Part shown: piece by piece, positions 42,540 to 50,589 of the stretch
Position numbering within the stretch: the first letter of the stretch is position 1
How the letters are laid out: every line of letters starts with the position of its first letter
Source: Marivivens niveibacter
Lineage (GTDB): Bacteria; Pseudomonadota; Alphaproteobacteria; Rhodobacterales; Rhodobacteraceae
Assembly (NCBI RefSeq): GCF_002150005.2
Contig: NZ_MSPP01000001.1
Coordinates: 558,001-622,000 of the forward strand
Length of the DNA stretch: 64,000 nucleotides
Direction: 5' to 3'
Notes under the pieces: generated by a model
What the model was told of the DNA's origin: nothing
The model's input: only the letters and a program-made list of their open reading frames with translations
Database searches by the model: none
Position numbers and translations under genes: made by a program

Positions 42540-43715
42540 TTATTCAAAAGTTGCCAGATAGGCGATGATAGCGTCGATTTCCTCTTGGCTGCGTAGCCCG
42601 CGGAACGCCATTTTGGTGCCCGGCATTGCGCCGCGTGGATCGGCAAGGAATGCACCCAGAACGTCAGCGCTCCATTCGCCACCCACATCCAGCAGAGTAT
42701 TGGAATAGCGGAACCCATCAACACTACCGATTGGGCGATCGACCACGCCATTCAGGTGAGGACCTACGCCATTGCCTGCGCCATCACCGACTTGGTGACA
42801 GGATTTACACTGACGGAATAGCGCTTCGCCTTCTGCGGCCAGATCGACCTCAGGTTCTGCCGCGGCTGCGACAACTGTGGCGTCTTCCTGCGCTGCGTTT
42901 TCATCCTCTGGCGTTACATCCAGAACCGACGCGTGCATCGTGATTTCAACGCTATCCTTACAGTTTTCCATGCAAGGTTCGACGCTGAAAATGGGATATT
43001 CGGCTGTCGCGCGATCATCCATAAAGAAGTTCGGCTCGTTCGGCAGGCGAACTTCTAGGAAGTTTTCGTTCGACAGTTCAAAATCGTCGTCCACCAGATC
43101 GTTAACGTACAAAAGATACGCGGTGATCGCATAGACTTCGTCATTCGTCAGTGATTGTGCCATGCCGAATGGCATCGCGCGGTTGATGTAGTCATAAACT
43201 GTCGACAGATAGGGCCAGTAGGAGCCAATCGTTTTTACCGGATCTTCGTCGGACAGAGTATTGTGTCCGCCCGCCAGAACAGGCCAACGGCCGACGGCTT
43301 CACCGAAATCGCCGTGGCACATGGCGCATTTTTCAACGAATACCTCTTCGCCGGTCCATACGTCACCTGACCCAGCAGGCAGGCCCGCACCATCCGGACG
43401 TACGTCAATATCCCATGCGGCGATTTCGACCGGCAGAGCGTCGCGGCCCAAACCGAAACCAGCGGTTTCAGCGACAGGCGCACCCGTACTCAAAGGTTGG
43501 GCAGCCAAAGTATTGATTAGGTCGGTCGCAGCAGCCTGAGTATCGGCAATTGCGGCCTGCGCTGCGGCAGCGCGGTCTTCGGCTGCTTGGGCGGTGGCTT
43601 GCGCCGTTTCAATCACGTCGCTTTGGTGGTTGCTGGAGTTAACGGCGACGCCAATGCCGACGCCGATCCCAGCAATCCCCAGTACTGTGTACAGGCCGTT
43701 AGGAGATTTCGACAT
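42540..43715 (-). CDS. soxD: Sulfur dehydrogenase diheme cytochrome subunit SoxD
   Basis: 391 residues. N-terminal hydrophobic segment (YTVLGIAGIGVGIGVAV), then an Ala/Gln-rich stretch. Heme-binding CAMCH lies at 130-134 and CKSCHQVGDGAGNGVGPHLNGV near 305, the latter a mitochondrial-type cytochrome c domain with the conserved GPHLNGVVDRPIGS and Met in GTKMAFRGL. With SoxC it forms Sox(CD)2, which removes six electrons from the sulfane sulfur bound to SoxY. The start overlaps soxC by 17 bp. The shared block with SoxE is described separately. Confidence 0.9.
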   Translation of the reverse strand: MSKSPNGLYTVLGIAGIGVGIGVAVNSSNHQSDVIETAQATAQAAEDRAAAAQAAIADTQAAATDLINTLAAQPLSTGAPVAETAGFGLGRDALPVEIAAWDIDVRPDGAGLPAGSGDVWTGEEVFVEKCAMCHGDFGEAVGRWPVLAGGHNTLSDEDPVKTIGSYWPYLSTVYDYINRAMPFGMAQSLTNDEVYAITAYLLYVNDLVDDDFELSNENFLEVRLPNEPNFFMDDRATAEYPIFSVEPCMENCKDSVEITMHASVLDVTPEDENAAQEDATVVAAAAEPEVDLAAEGEALFRQCKSCHQVGDGAGNGVGPHLNGVVDRPIGSVDGFRYSNTLLDVGGEWSADVLGAFLADPRGAMPGTKMAFRGLRSQEEIDAIIAYLATFE

Positions 43716-44967
43716 TCTCGGCCTCTCCTTTTTCGTTCACAGCCCAAGTTTGGATGCTGTTGTTGTGATAAATCGAATTTTCACCGCGAACGTGGCGAAG
43801 TTGCTCTTTGGTTGGCTGAACGTATCCGGTGCTGTCATGCGCGCGGCTTTGTAGCAGCATTGGTTTGCCGTCCCATTCGACATCCAAATAGAAACGGTGC
43901 ATCGATTTGTTCAGCGATGGGCCAGACATACGGGCCTGTTGCCACGTAATGCCACCGTCGATGGTTACATCTACGCGTGGGATCGTGCCGCGACCCGACC
44001 ATGCAACGCCCGTGATGACCAATGGGCCAGGGCCTTGGGTGATAGGGGCCTGCGGGCTAGGCGATGTGATGACCGATTTCGCGTCCATTTCCCATGTGAA
44101 GCGGCGCGCCTGACCGTCGGCCAGAAGATCGGTATATTTTGATGTTTCTTCGCGGTGGTGCCATGGCTGATCGCCCACTTCGATACGGCGCAACCATTTG
44201 ATCCACATGTTGCCTTCCCAGCCGGGGACAACCAGACGAACGGGATAACCCTGTTCAGGGCGCAGCGCTTCGCCGTTCATTTTGAACGCGACCAAACAGT
44301 CGTCCAGCGCTTTTTCAATCGGGATCGAACGGGTCATGCCGGATGCATCTGCACCTTCTGGCATGATCCATTTGCCAGTTGTCTTAACACCAGCTTCTTG
44401 CAGCAGCAGGCGCAGCGGGACGCCTGTATACATGACGTTGTGGATCATACCGTGGGTGAACTGGCAGCCGTTCAGCTGCGCGCCAGCCCATTCCATGCCG
44501 GTATTCGCAGCACATTCTAGGAAATAAACGTGGTTTTCACGTGGGAAACGCATCAGGTCTTCCATGGTGAAAACCAGCGGGCGGTCCACCAGACCGTTAA
44601 TCATCAGGCGGTGTTCAGCTGGATCGACTTCGGCGATACCGGCGTGGTGACGTTCAAAGCACAGGCCGTTTGGCGTGATGATCCCGTCCAGTTCGTGCAG
44701 CGGGGTAAAGTTTACCGACGACACAGGGTCAGCAGTCAGCCAAGGCACATCCTGACGGCGCACGTGGGATTCAAACTGGGATGGCATACCATAGGGGCGG
44801 GCATCGACGCCTTCGCCCAGATATTGGTTCCATTCTTGTTTGTTGATGATCGCTGGATCACCTTCAGCGTTTGCAGCTTTGGCGGAAACCATTGCAACAC
44901 CGCTTGCGGCTGCTCCTGTTAGGAAGCTGCGGCGGGTGGGTTTCATGCCTTTGTAAATTTTGGTCAT
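43699..44967 (-). CDS. soxC: Sulfur dehydrogenase molybdenum subunit SoxC
   Basis: 422 residues from ATG 44967; the longer open frame upstream runs into soxB. The Tat signal PTRRSFLTGAAASGVAMVSA targets it to the periplasm. The sulfite-oxidase-type Mo-cofactor domain is clear: NGLCFERHHAG, then YFLECAANTGMEW with the Mo-ligand Cys near residue 180, and GYPVRLVVPGWEGNMWIKWL. The C-terminal Mo-co dimerisation domain (TPSPQAPITQGPGPLVITGVAWSG-type region) is complete. It forms Sox(CD)2 with the downstream SoxD. It lies 31 bp after soxB. Confidence 0.92.
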   Translation of the reverse strand: MTKIYKGMKPTRRSFLTGAAASGVAMVSAKAANAEGDPAIINKQEWNQYLGEGVDARPYGMPSQFESHVRRQDVPWLTADPVSSVNFTPLHELDGIITPNGLCFERHHAGIAEVDPAEHRLMINGLVDRPLVFTMEDLMRFPRENHVYFLECAANTGMEWAGAQLNGCQFTHGMIHNVMYTGVPLRLLLQEAGVKTTGKWIMPEGADASGMTRSIPIEKALDDCLVAFKMNGEALRPEQGYPVRLVVPGWEGNMWIKWLRRIEVGDQPWHHREETSKYTDLLADGQARRFTWEMDAKSVITSPSPQAPITQGPGPLVITGVAWSGRGTIPRVDVTIDGGITWQQARMSGPSLNKSMHRFYLDVEWDGKPMLLQSRAHDSTGYVQPTKEQLRHVRGENSIYHNNSIQTWAVNEKGEAENVEIS

Positions 44968-44998
44968 GATGAGTGTCCTTTTGCTGGGGCAGGGGCGG

Positions 44999-46702
44999 TT
45001 AAGCGCCCACAACCTGAACAGAGGTATTCGGAGCGACAGAGACAGTGCCCTGACGGCGGATGTAATTTTCGACAACGTCCCAAATGGCGGGGCCTTCGGT
45101 GCCTTCGTTGACCGAAGCCCACCCTGCGACCACATAGGTTTTTGCAGGATCAATCAGCTCGCCTGTTTTCAGCAGCGTCATTTCGGAAATGCGGCTACCG
45201 ATAGGTTTGGTGATGTCGATTTTGTATCCCATGCCACCAACGCGAACCATGTCGCCGCCTTGCTGGTAATAGGGGTCTTCGTTGAACAGGTTGTCGGCCA
45301 CGTCTTCCATGATGGTGTGGATAAATTCACCTGTCATTTCAGTGCGATAGGCGTTCGGATAGGTCATCGATGTGACGTTCCACAGGTCTTCGCGAGTGAT
45401 TTCCTGACCTGGCAGGACCGATGGTCCCCAACGCACGCCTGGAGACATGGAAATGTCGGCATCGCGTTCGTCGATCAGGGCCTGACAAATCAGGTCGTCC
45501 CACGATCCGTTGAAATTGCCGCGACGGTACAGCAGCGTATCTTCAGCAGTTTTGCCGATGACTTCGTTCAACTGATCAGCAAAAGGCGCACGTTCCGCAT
45601 CAATTGCAGCAGCTACGTCAGCGTCAGGTGTTATAACGTCGGCGAAGATCGGGATCAGTTTGTGTTTGAAACCCATCATACGCCCGTCGCGGATGTCGAG
45701 GTCGACGCGGGATACGAATTTGCCGTTAGAACCAGAGGCAACAACGATGGTCTCATTGACCAGATAGGGTTCGGGCAGGGCATCATGCGTGTGGCCTGAT
45801 AGGATCACATCAATGCCCTGAACACGCGATGCCATCGCCTTGTCCACGTCGAAACCATTGTGGGACAGGACGACGACCACGTCTGCGCCCATGCCGCGTA
45901 CTTCGTTCACCATTTCCTGCATACGTTCGTCGCGAATGCCGAACGAATATTCTGGGAACATCCAACCGGGGTTGGCGATGGGCATATATGGGAACGCTTG
46001 GCCAATGACCGCAACCTTTGCACCGCCACGTTCAAAGAATTTGTAGGGCGCGAAATCTTCGGCGGGTTCGTCCCATTCGCTGTCGAAAATGTTCTGCCCC
46101 AAGGCTGCATAGGGCAGGTTGGACAGGTGTTCACGTACACGTTCGCTGCCCAGCGTAAATTCCCAGTGGAATGTCATCGCGTCTGGTTTCAGCATATTCA
46201 TGACGTTCACAACGTCCTGACCTTGGGTGTGGTAGCAGGTGTAGGACCCATGCCATGTATCACCGCCGTCCAGCAGGATCGCATCAGGGCGGTCACCGCG
46301 GATTGCATTGACCACAGTTGCGACGCGGTCGATCCCGCCCAAGCGGCCATATCCGCGGGCAAGGGATGTAAAATCGTTATAAGTCAGTGCGTAATGCGAC
46401 GGGCTGCCGTCTTCGATACCGTATGCGCGACGGAAATCTGCGCCCGTGATGTGCGGTACAGCGCCTTTGTTGTCACCAACGCCCAAGTTAATTTCGGGTT
46501 CGCGGAACCAGATCGGTTTCAGCTGCGCGTGGATGTCTGTGATGTGGATCAGGGTCACATTGCCGAACGTATCGAATTCCAACAGTTGATCCTGCGTCAG
46601 CAATTGCTGAGCCGCCAATTTGCCCCACTGTCCGAAACCGGACGCGCCAACGATGGCACTGGCAGCCATACTGGCCTGCAAAAAATCCCGACGAGAGATC
46701 AT
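44999..46702 (-). CDS. soxB: Thiosulfohydrolase SoxB
   Basis: 567 residues from ATG 46702, preceded by GGAG; upstream in-frame codons are rejected because the Tat motif starts right here (ISRRDFLQASMAASAIVGASG). Dinuclear Mn metallophosphoesterase fold of the 5'-nucleotidase type: LIHITDIHAQLKP (DxH), LLDGGDTWHGSY, VVLSHNGFDVDK and VILSGHTHDALP. The C-terminal 5'-nucleotidase domain (VRWGPSVLPGQEITREDLWNVT) is complete. It hydrolyses the sulfonate from SoxY-bound thiosulfate. The gap upstream to soxZ, where soxA sits in most clusters, is only 101 bp and contains a hairpin. Confidence 0.94.
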   Translation of the reverse strand: MISRRDFLQASMAASAIVGASGFGQWGKLAAQQLLTQDQLLEFDTFGNVTLIHITDIHAQLKPIWFREPEINLGVGDNKGAVPHITGADFRRAYGIEDGSPSHYALTYNDFTSLARGYGRLGGIDRVATVVNAIRGDRPDAILLDGGDTWHGSYTCYHTQGQDVVNVMNMLKPDAMTFHWEFTLGSERVREHLSNLPYAALGQNIFDSEWDEPAEDFAPYKFFERGGAKVAVIGQAFPYMPIANPGWMFPEYSFGIRDERMQEMVNEVRGMGADVVVVLSHNGFDVDKAMASRVQGIDVILSGHTHDALPEPYLVNETIVVASGSNGKFVSRVDLDIRDGRMMGFKHKLIPIFADVITPDADVAAAIDAERAPFADQLNEVIGKTAEDTLLYRRGNFNGSWDDLICQALIDERDADISMSPGVRWGPSVLPGQEITREDLWNVTSMTYPNAYRTEMTGEFIHTIMEDVADNLFNEDPYYQQGGDMVRVGGMGYKIDITKPIGSRISEMTLLKTGELIDPAKTYVVAGWASVNEGTEGPAIWDVVENYIRRQGTVSVAPNTSVQVVGA

Positions 46703-46771
46703 AAAACTACTCCATTTGCAGGCACGGGTGGTGACTGCAGTCATTGAGGTTGAAATTTGATTGAAAAGTTT

Positions 46772-46791
46772 GGGCGGCGCGGACGCCGCCC
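46772..46791 (-). terminator. GC-rich hairpin between soxZ and soxB
   Basis: GGGCGGCG (46772-46779) pairs with CGCCGCCC (46784-46791) over CGGA. On the minus strand it is followed by AAACTTTTC, a weak T-rich tail. It may be an attenuator or partial terminator between soxYZ and soxBCDEF. Confidence 0.5.
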
Positions 46792-46803
46792 AGGAGGAGG
46801 CTG

Positions 46804-47133
46804 TTACGCGACCGCGATGTCTTTGGTTTCGGTGTAGACGCTGCCGTCGTCATCGTTCCAAGTGAAGGTAAAGGTTCCCGATTCAGGAACTGTCGCTTGG
46901 AATTCGAAATACGGGTTGGTCGAAATCGCAGGCTCTAGAACAACGTCGATGACGTTCTGACCATTAAAGTCACATGTGAAGTGATTGATGATCGAACGTG
47001 GGATCGGGTTGCCGTCGCCGTCTTTGCGCTGACCCGATTCCATTGGGTGCGAAATCAGCGTTTTGATGGTGATAACCTCGCCTGCGGATGCTTCGCGGGG
47101 TACACGTACGCGTGGTGTTACATTGTCTGCCAT
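46804..47133 (-). CDS. soxZ: Thiosulfate oxidation carrier subunit SoxZ
   Basis: 109 residues, normal size. Immunoglobulin-like beta-sandwich: VRVPREASAGEVITIKTLISHPMESGQRKD, then RSIINHFTCDFNGQNVID and TFTWNDDDGSVYTETKDI. No signal peptide, as expected because SoxZ is exported in complex with Tat-dependent SoxY. It forms the SoxYZ heterodimer whose SoxY Cys carries the sulfur substrate. It follows soxY by 19 bp. After it the operon reaches a hairpin and then soxB, without soxA. Confidence 0.94.
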   Translation of the reverse strand: MADNVTPRVRVPREASAGEVITIKTLISHPMESGQRKDGDGNPIPRSIINHFTCDFNGQNVIDVVLEPAISTNPYFEFQATVPESGTFTFTWNDDDGSVYTETKDIAVA

Positions 47134-47152
47134 GGTTTTATCCCCTTATGCC

Positions 47153-47569
47153 TTAGCCGCCGCAGCCGCCGATGGTTACTTTGACTTCCTGACTTGCACG
47201 GACAAAGCTGCCGTCAGGCATTTGCGCGATGGCGATCACGTCTTGGGTGCCGGCCAAACGCATACGGGTGGACGCGGAATGCGAACCAGCCAGCGGGCCA
47301 AAGGTAAAGGTTGCGACCTCTGGGGTCGGGTTGCCGCCAGCAAAAACAGCGATCATGGTCGCGCCTGGTGCATTCACTTCGATCGGAACGGTGTTGCCGT
47401 TTTCTGCGATCTCAGGTGCGATAAGGGTCAAGCCTTCAGAGCCAGCTTCGGCGCCATTCAGCAGCGCGTCAATGGCGGCGTCGGCGTTTGCCATTGCCTT
47501 GAATGGGACAGCCGCAGCGATCGCGGTCCCCACTGTCATCAGCAGCGTATTTCTACGAGTAATCTGCAT
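47153..47569 (-). CDS. soxY: Thiosulfate oxidation carrier subunit SoxY
   Basis: 138 residues from ATG 47569. Tat-type leader QITRRNTLLMTVGTAIAAAV with cleavage near AMANA. The C-terminus ends TIGGCGG, the swinging arm whose Cys covalently binds thiosulfate and its intermediates. Everything needed for the carrier is intact. The loading enzyme SoxXA is not encoded next to it: upstream there are 300 bp of non-coding sequence and then soxV on the same strand. An AT-rich dyad at 47772-47817 in that gap may control this gene. Confidence 0.94.
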   Translation of the reverse strand: MQITRRNTLLMTVGTAIAAAVPFKAMANADAAIDALLNGAEAGSEGLTLIAPEIAENGNTVPIEVNAPGATMIAVFAGGNPTPEVATFTFGPLAGSHSASTRMRLAGTQDVIAIAQMPDGSFVRASQEVKVTIGGCGG

Positions 47570-47771
47570 GGATACTCCTCCTCCAGATGTGCGGCCACGT
47601 CGATGTGTGACCGACCTACAGTTCCAAATCTTGCCCAGCTTGGGCGCGAAAGTTGTCAAAGAGTTTCATGCAAAGCCGACCGTATCAGCTGCTTGCACCA
47701 GATGCGTTCCTCCAAAAACGCGTCTGCCTCTCCCCTCTGGTGTACCGTAGCGTACCAAAGCGGATTCTCGC

Positions 47772-47817
47772 AATAATAAAATCAAAAATTTGAATATGTA
47801 ATTTTGATTATTTTATT
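47772..47817. promoter_or_regulatory. AT-rich dyad upstream of soxY, candidate SoxR site
   Basis: ATCAAAA (47781-47787) and TTTTGAT (47802-47808) form an inverted pair, with AATAATAA/TTTTATTA-type extension outside. It contains a TTGAAT half-site like the arms at 48631-48654. It lies about 210 bp upstream of soxY and just after the soxV stop. Assignment to SoxR is inference. Confidence 0.45.
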
Positions 47818-47868
47818 AGTCGTTATTTTTCAGGCGTTTGGGTGGGGTAGTGTTGCTATACTTTCGGG

Positions 47869-48606
47869 TTAAAGTAGTCGGGATAATGACGGCGCAACCA
47901 TGAGTAACCACGCCGCAATGCGTTCGACCGACCCTGTTCCGATCAAAATCGCAAACACGATCAAGACGGCCCCCATGACCTTTTCGGTGTAACGCATCAG
48001 GGAACGATGGCGGTCAATCCAGCCAAGGAACGGTCGTGCGAATAGGGCCGCAAAAATGAATGGTGCCGTCATTCCGATCCCATAGGAAAATAGCAGTGCT
48101 GCACCTTTCCAAACGTCATCATAGCTGCCTGCGACAATCAAAACGCCGGTTAGGGCAGGGCCCACACAGGGCGTCCAGCCAAAGCCAAACGCCAAACCAG
48201 TCATATACCCGCCGATCAGGCCAGTGGCGGGTAGGCGGCTGTGAATGCGTGCTTCACGGTAAAACAACGGGATTTTAAATAGACCCAGAAAATGCAGGCC
48301 GAACAGGGCAAGCACGACCGCGGCAACGATTTGTAGCGTGCCTTTCCATTGCGCAAAGGCCGTGCCGATTGCGGTCGCGCCCATGCCTAACAAGACAAAG
48401 ATTGTGGTCACGCCTAATGCGAAACTGATGGCGCTGATTATCAAACGGACGTGAATCCCCACTGTTTCATGGCCACCGCCGCGAATCTGTCCCACCGAGA
48501 TGCCGGCCATATAACTCAGGTAGAAAGGAACCAGCGGCAGCACGCAGGGCGTAAAGAATGATAAAAACCCTGCAAAAGCAGCGCCTAGATGGCTGATTTC
48601 GGGCAT
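47869..48606 (-). CDS. soxV: CcdA-family thiol/electron transporter SoxV
   Basis: 245 residues with six membrane helices. LGAAFAGFLSFFTPCVLPLVPFYLSYMAG carries the first redox Cys in the diagnostic TPCVLPL motif, and GLAFGFGWTPCVGPALTGVL the second (GWTPCVGP). CcdA proteins move reducing equivalents from cytoplasmic thioredoxin to periplasmic partners; SoxV does this for the Sox thiol proteins. It is divergent from soxS, with 45 bp between the starts, and in line with soxYZ downstream. Intact. Confidence 0.9.
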   Translation of the reverse strand: MPEISHLGAAFAGFLSFFTPCVLPLVPFYLSYMAGISVGQIRGGGHETVGIHVRLIISAISFALGVTTIFVLLGMGATAIGTAFAQWKGTLQIVAAVVLALFGLHFLGLFKIPLFYREARIHSRLPATGLIGGYMTGLAFGFGWTPCVGPALTGVLIVAGSYDDVWKGAALLFSYGIGMTAPFIFAALFARPFLGWIDRHRSLMRYTEKVMGAVLIVFAILIGTGSVERIAAWLLMVAPSLSRLL

Positions 48607-48630
48607 TCGAAGATTCCTTGAAAATTAGTG

Positions 48631-48654
48631 CATTCATATTAAAATAATTGAATG
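48631..48654. promoter_or_regulatory. Candidate SoxR operator between soxV and soxS
   Basis: CATTCA-N12-TGAATG with AT-only spacer (TATTAAAATAAT). The geometry fits ArsR-family operators (ATTCA...TGAAT). It covers the short soxV/soxS intergenic space and overlaps the soxS start codon, so binding would block both directions. Confidence 0.6.
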
Positions 48655-49014
48655 TTTAGATTTTTGGCTATCCCCTTTCTGATGTTCGCCCCGATTTCGG
48701 CCTTGGCCGAGGTCCAGATGATGATGGCCGAAAGGCCGGGGTGTCAGTGGTGTTTGGCATGGGACCAAGAGATTGGTCCGATCTATCCCGTCACAAACGA
48801 AGGCAAAGCGGCCCCGCTGCGCAAGGTGGATGTGACCGATGGTATGCCAGAAGATATTACATTGGCGCGGCCCGTTGTGTTTACCCCGACATTTGTTCTG
48901 TTGGTCGATGGGGCAGAGGTGAACCGCCTAGAGGGATACCCAGGGGATGATTTTTTCTGGGGGCTGATCGCAAATATGCTACGCGATGGTGGGGTGCAGA
49001 TCGCACATGACTGA
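48652..49014 (+). CDS. soxS: Periplasmic thioredoxin-like protein SoxS
   Basis: 120 residues. Signal peptide FRFLAIPFLMFAPISALA, then a thioredoxin-like fold with active site CQWC near residue 30 and cis-Pro in VFTPTFVLLVDG. It is shorter than SoxW and matches SoxS, which in Paracoccus keeps SoxYZ in an active state. SoxV, encoded divergently, is its likely electron donor. A 123-bp gap separates it from soxR on the same strand. The start codon lies inside the candidate SoxR operator. Confidence 0.85.
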   Translation: MFRFLAIPFLMFAPISALAEVQMMMAERPGCQWCLAWDQEIGPIYPVTNEGKAAPLRKVDVTDGMPEDITLARPVVFTPTFVLLVDGAEVNRLEGYPGDDFFWGLIANMLRDGGVQIAHD

Positions 49015-49137
49015 TCTGGCCGATATCGCATTTAAGCCAAAGGTCGTAACGACCTGTGGCATATTGCGGTATGGTAATGAGATGGTTGTTGCACTAAACC
49101 TACAGAAAGCCTCAGTTTTAGGGGGCAATGTTTTTTG

Positions 49138-49485
49138 ATGCAGCCGCCTTTTAATATGAATATCCCCGTCCTTGATCCAGATATGTCCGACGCCGAAATT
49201 ACGGCGATTATGGAAAACGCGACCAAAGCCACCAATTACCTAAAGGCTATCGGTCACGAAGGCCGATTGATGATCCTATGTCATCTGGTGTCGGGTGAAA
49301 AATCGGTTACCGAACTAGAAGATCTGCTCGCCTCTCGGCAGGCGGCGGTATCCCAACAGCTAAGCCGCCTACGCCTAGAGGGATTGGTCCAACCCCGCCG
49401 CGACGGAAAAACGATCTATTACAGCTTGACGGATGATCGCGCGAAACAGATCATATCGCTGTTGTTTGATTTGTTCTGTAAATAG
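49138..49485 (+). CDS. soxR: ArsR-family repressor SoxR
   Basis: 115 residues from ATG 49138. Winged helix: YLKAIGHEGRLMILCHLVSGEKSVTELEDLL, recognition helix ASRQAAVSQQLSRLRLEGLV, wing PRRDGKTIYYSLTD. Two cysteines (in LMILCHL and at the penultimate residue, LFCK) may form the thiol switch reported for SoxR/BigR/YgaV-type sulfur sensors. In Paracoccus and Pseudaminobacter SoxR represses sox genes in the absence of thiosulfate. Encoded with soxS and soxT, near two candidate operators. Confidence 0.88.
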   Translation: MQPPFNMNIPVLDPDMSDAEITAIMENATKATNYLKAIGHEGRLMILCHLVSGEKSVTELEDLLASRQAAVSQQLSRLRLEGLVQPRRDGKTIYYSLTDDRAKQIISLLFDLFCK

Positions 49486-49530
49486 CCCCTTCGTTTCCGG
49501 GGCATCGACACAAGCATGGGGAGGATGCGA

Positions 49531-50589
49531 ATGGTCGAACTGCTGGGCGAAGGTAACTTTGCGGCGCTGATAGGTGGTGTTGGCGGGATCCTTTTGGGGC
49601 TTGCTGCGCGTCTGGGCCGGTTTTGCACGTTAGGCGCTATCGAAGATCACGTTTATTCCAGCAATGACACGCGTTTGCGCATGTGGGGTATGGCAATTGG
49701 CCTATCTGTTTGCGCGACCTTTGTTTTGTCGGCGTTGGGTTTGGTGGCTGAAACCCAAACCTTTTATTTACAGATAGAAGCGCAACCAATCGTATCGATT
49801 ATCGGCGGTTTGATTTTTGGCTATGGCATGGCGATCGCAGGGAACTGCGGATACGGCGCATTGGCCCGATTGGGCGGGGGCGACCTGCGAAATTTTGTGA
49901 TCGTGGCCGTGATCGGCGTTGCGACATATGCAACATTTTCGGGACCGATTGCCTGGGCCCGTCTGGCGATCTTTCCCGACCGAACCGAGGCTGCTGCTCC
50001 CGCTGGGATTGCTCATGTTTTGTCTGGCGCGACAGGTATTCCCACGTCTGCAATCGGCATCGTCATTGGTTTAGCGGTCGTTGCTATAACGCTGTCATCA
50101 AACGATTTTCGCCGCGATTCAAAGGCCCTGTTTTGGAGCGCGGTCGTCGCATTGGCCATCGTCACAGCATGGGTCGGCATGACCTTTGTGAACCGCGTTG
50201 GATTTGATGATCTGACCATTGTGTCTCACACATTCGCCGCACCAATCGGTGAGACGATCCTTTATGCAATGACGGCAACGGGGCAAACGCTTAGCTTTGG
50301 GATCGGGTCAATCGCGGGTGTTTGGGTCGGTGCATTTGTAGGTAGCCTGATAAAAGGTCATTTCCGTTGGGAAGCTTGCGAAGACCCGCGTGAATTGCGC
50401 CGCCAGATCATCGGCGCTGGGCTGATGGGCGTCGGTGCAGCGCTATCACTGGGCTGCAGTTTTGGCCAAGGCCTATCCGCGATGTCTGTGCTGGCATTGT
50501 CCGCGCCCCTGACGCTGGCAGGCATCTATTTGGGTGCGCGGCTGGGGCTGAAACAGCTGGTCGAAGGGCGGCTGGCTTGGGGGCTATAA
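49531..50589 (+). CDS. soxT: YeeE/YedE sulfur-compound transporter (SoxT)
   Basis: 352 residues from ATG 49531, which lies 7 bases after GGGGAGG; upstream ATGs at 49516 and 49525 overlap that site. About nine to ten membrane helices of the YeeE/YedE (DUF395) family. Conserved Cys-containing motifs: RLGRFCTLGAIEDH, MAIAGNCGYGALARLGGGDLRNF and LGCSFGQGLSAMS. These relay thiosulfate or other sulfur through the membrane by Cys contacts. Position after soxR fits a SoxT role in signalling or uptake of thiosulfate. Its end overlaps the convergent kinase gene by 6 bp. Confidence 0.85.
   Translation: MVELLGEGNFAALIGGVGGILLGLAARLGRFCTLGAIEDHVYSSNDTRLRMWGMAIGLSVCATFVLSALGLVAETQTFYLQIEAQPIVSIIGGLIFGYGMAIAGNCGYGALARLGGGDLRNFVIVAVIGVATYATFSGPIAWARLAIFPDRTEAAAPAGIAHVLSGATGIPTSAIGIVIGLAVVAITLSSNDFRRDSKALFWSAVVALAIVTAWVGMTFVNRVGFDDLTIVSHTFAAPIGETILYAMTATGQTLSFGIGSIAGVWVGAFVGSLIKGHFRWEACEDPRELRRQIIGAGLMGVGAALSLGCSFGQGLSAMSVLALSAPLTLAGIYLGARLGLKQLVEGRLAWGL

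Noticed and set aside
45860-46747. Long plus-strand frame of 295 codons inside soxB
   Set aside because: It is antisense to an intact, well-conserved gene and the translation has no recognisable motif; typical codon-bias shadow.
46703-46803. A degraded soxA
   Set aside because: The 101 bp hold only a hairpin and a ribosome site; no CxxCH or other SoxA-like coding trace could be found in any frame.
47570-47868. A degraded soxX
   Set aside because: No heme motif or signal peptide in any frame; the stretch is mostly AT-rich dyad and non-coding sequence.
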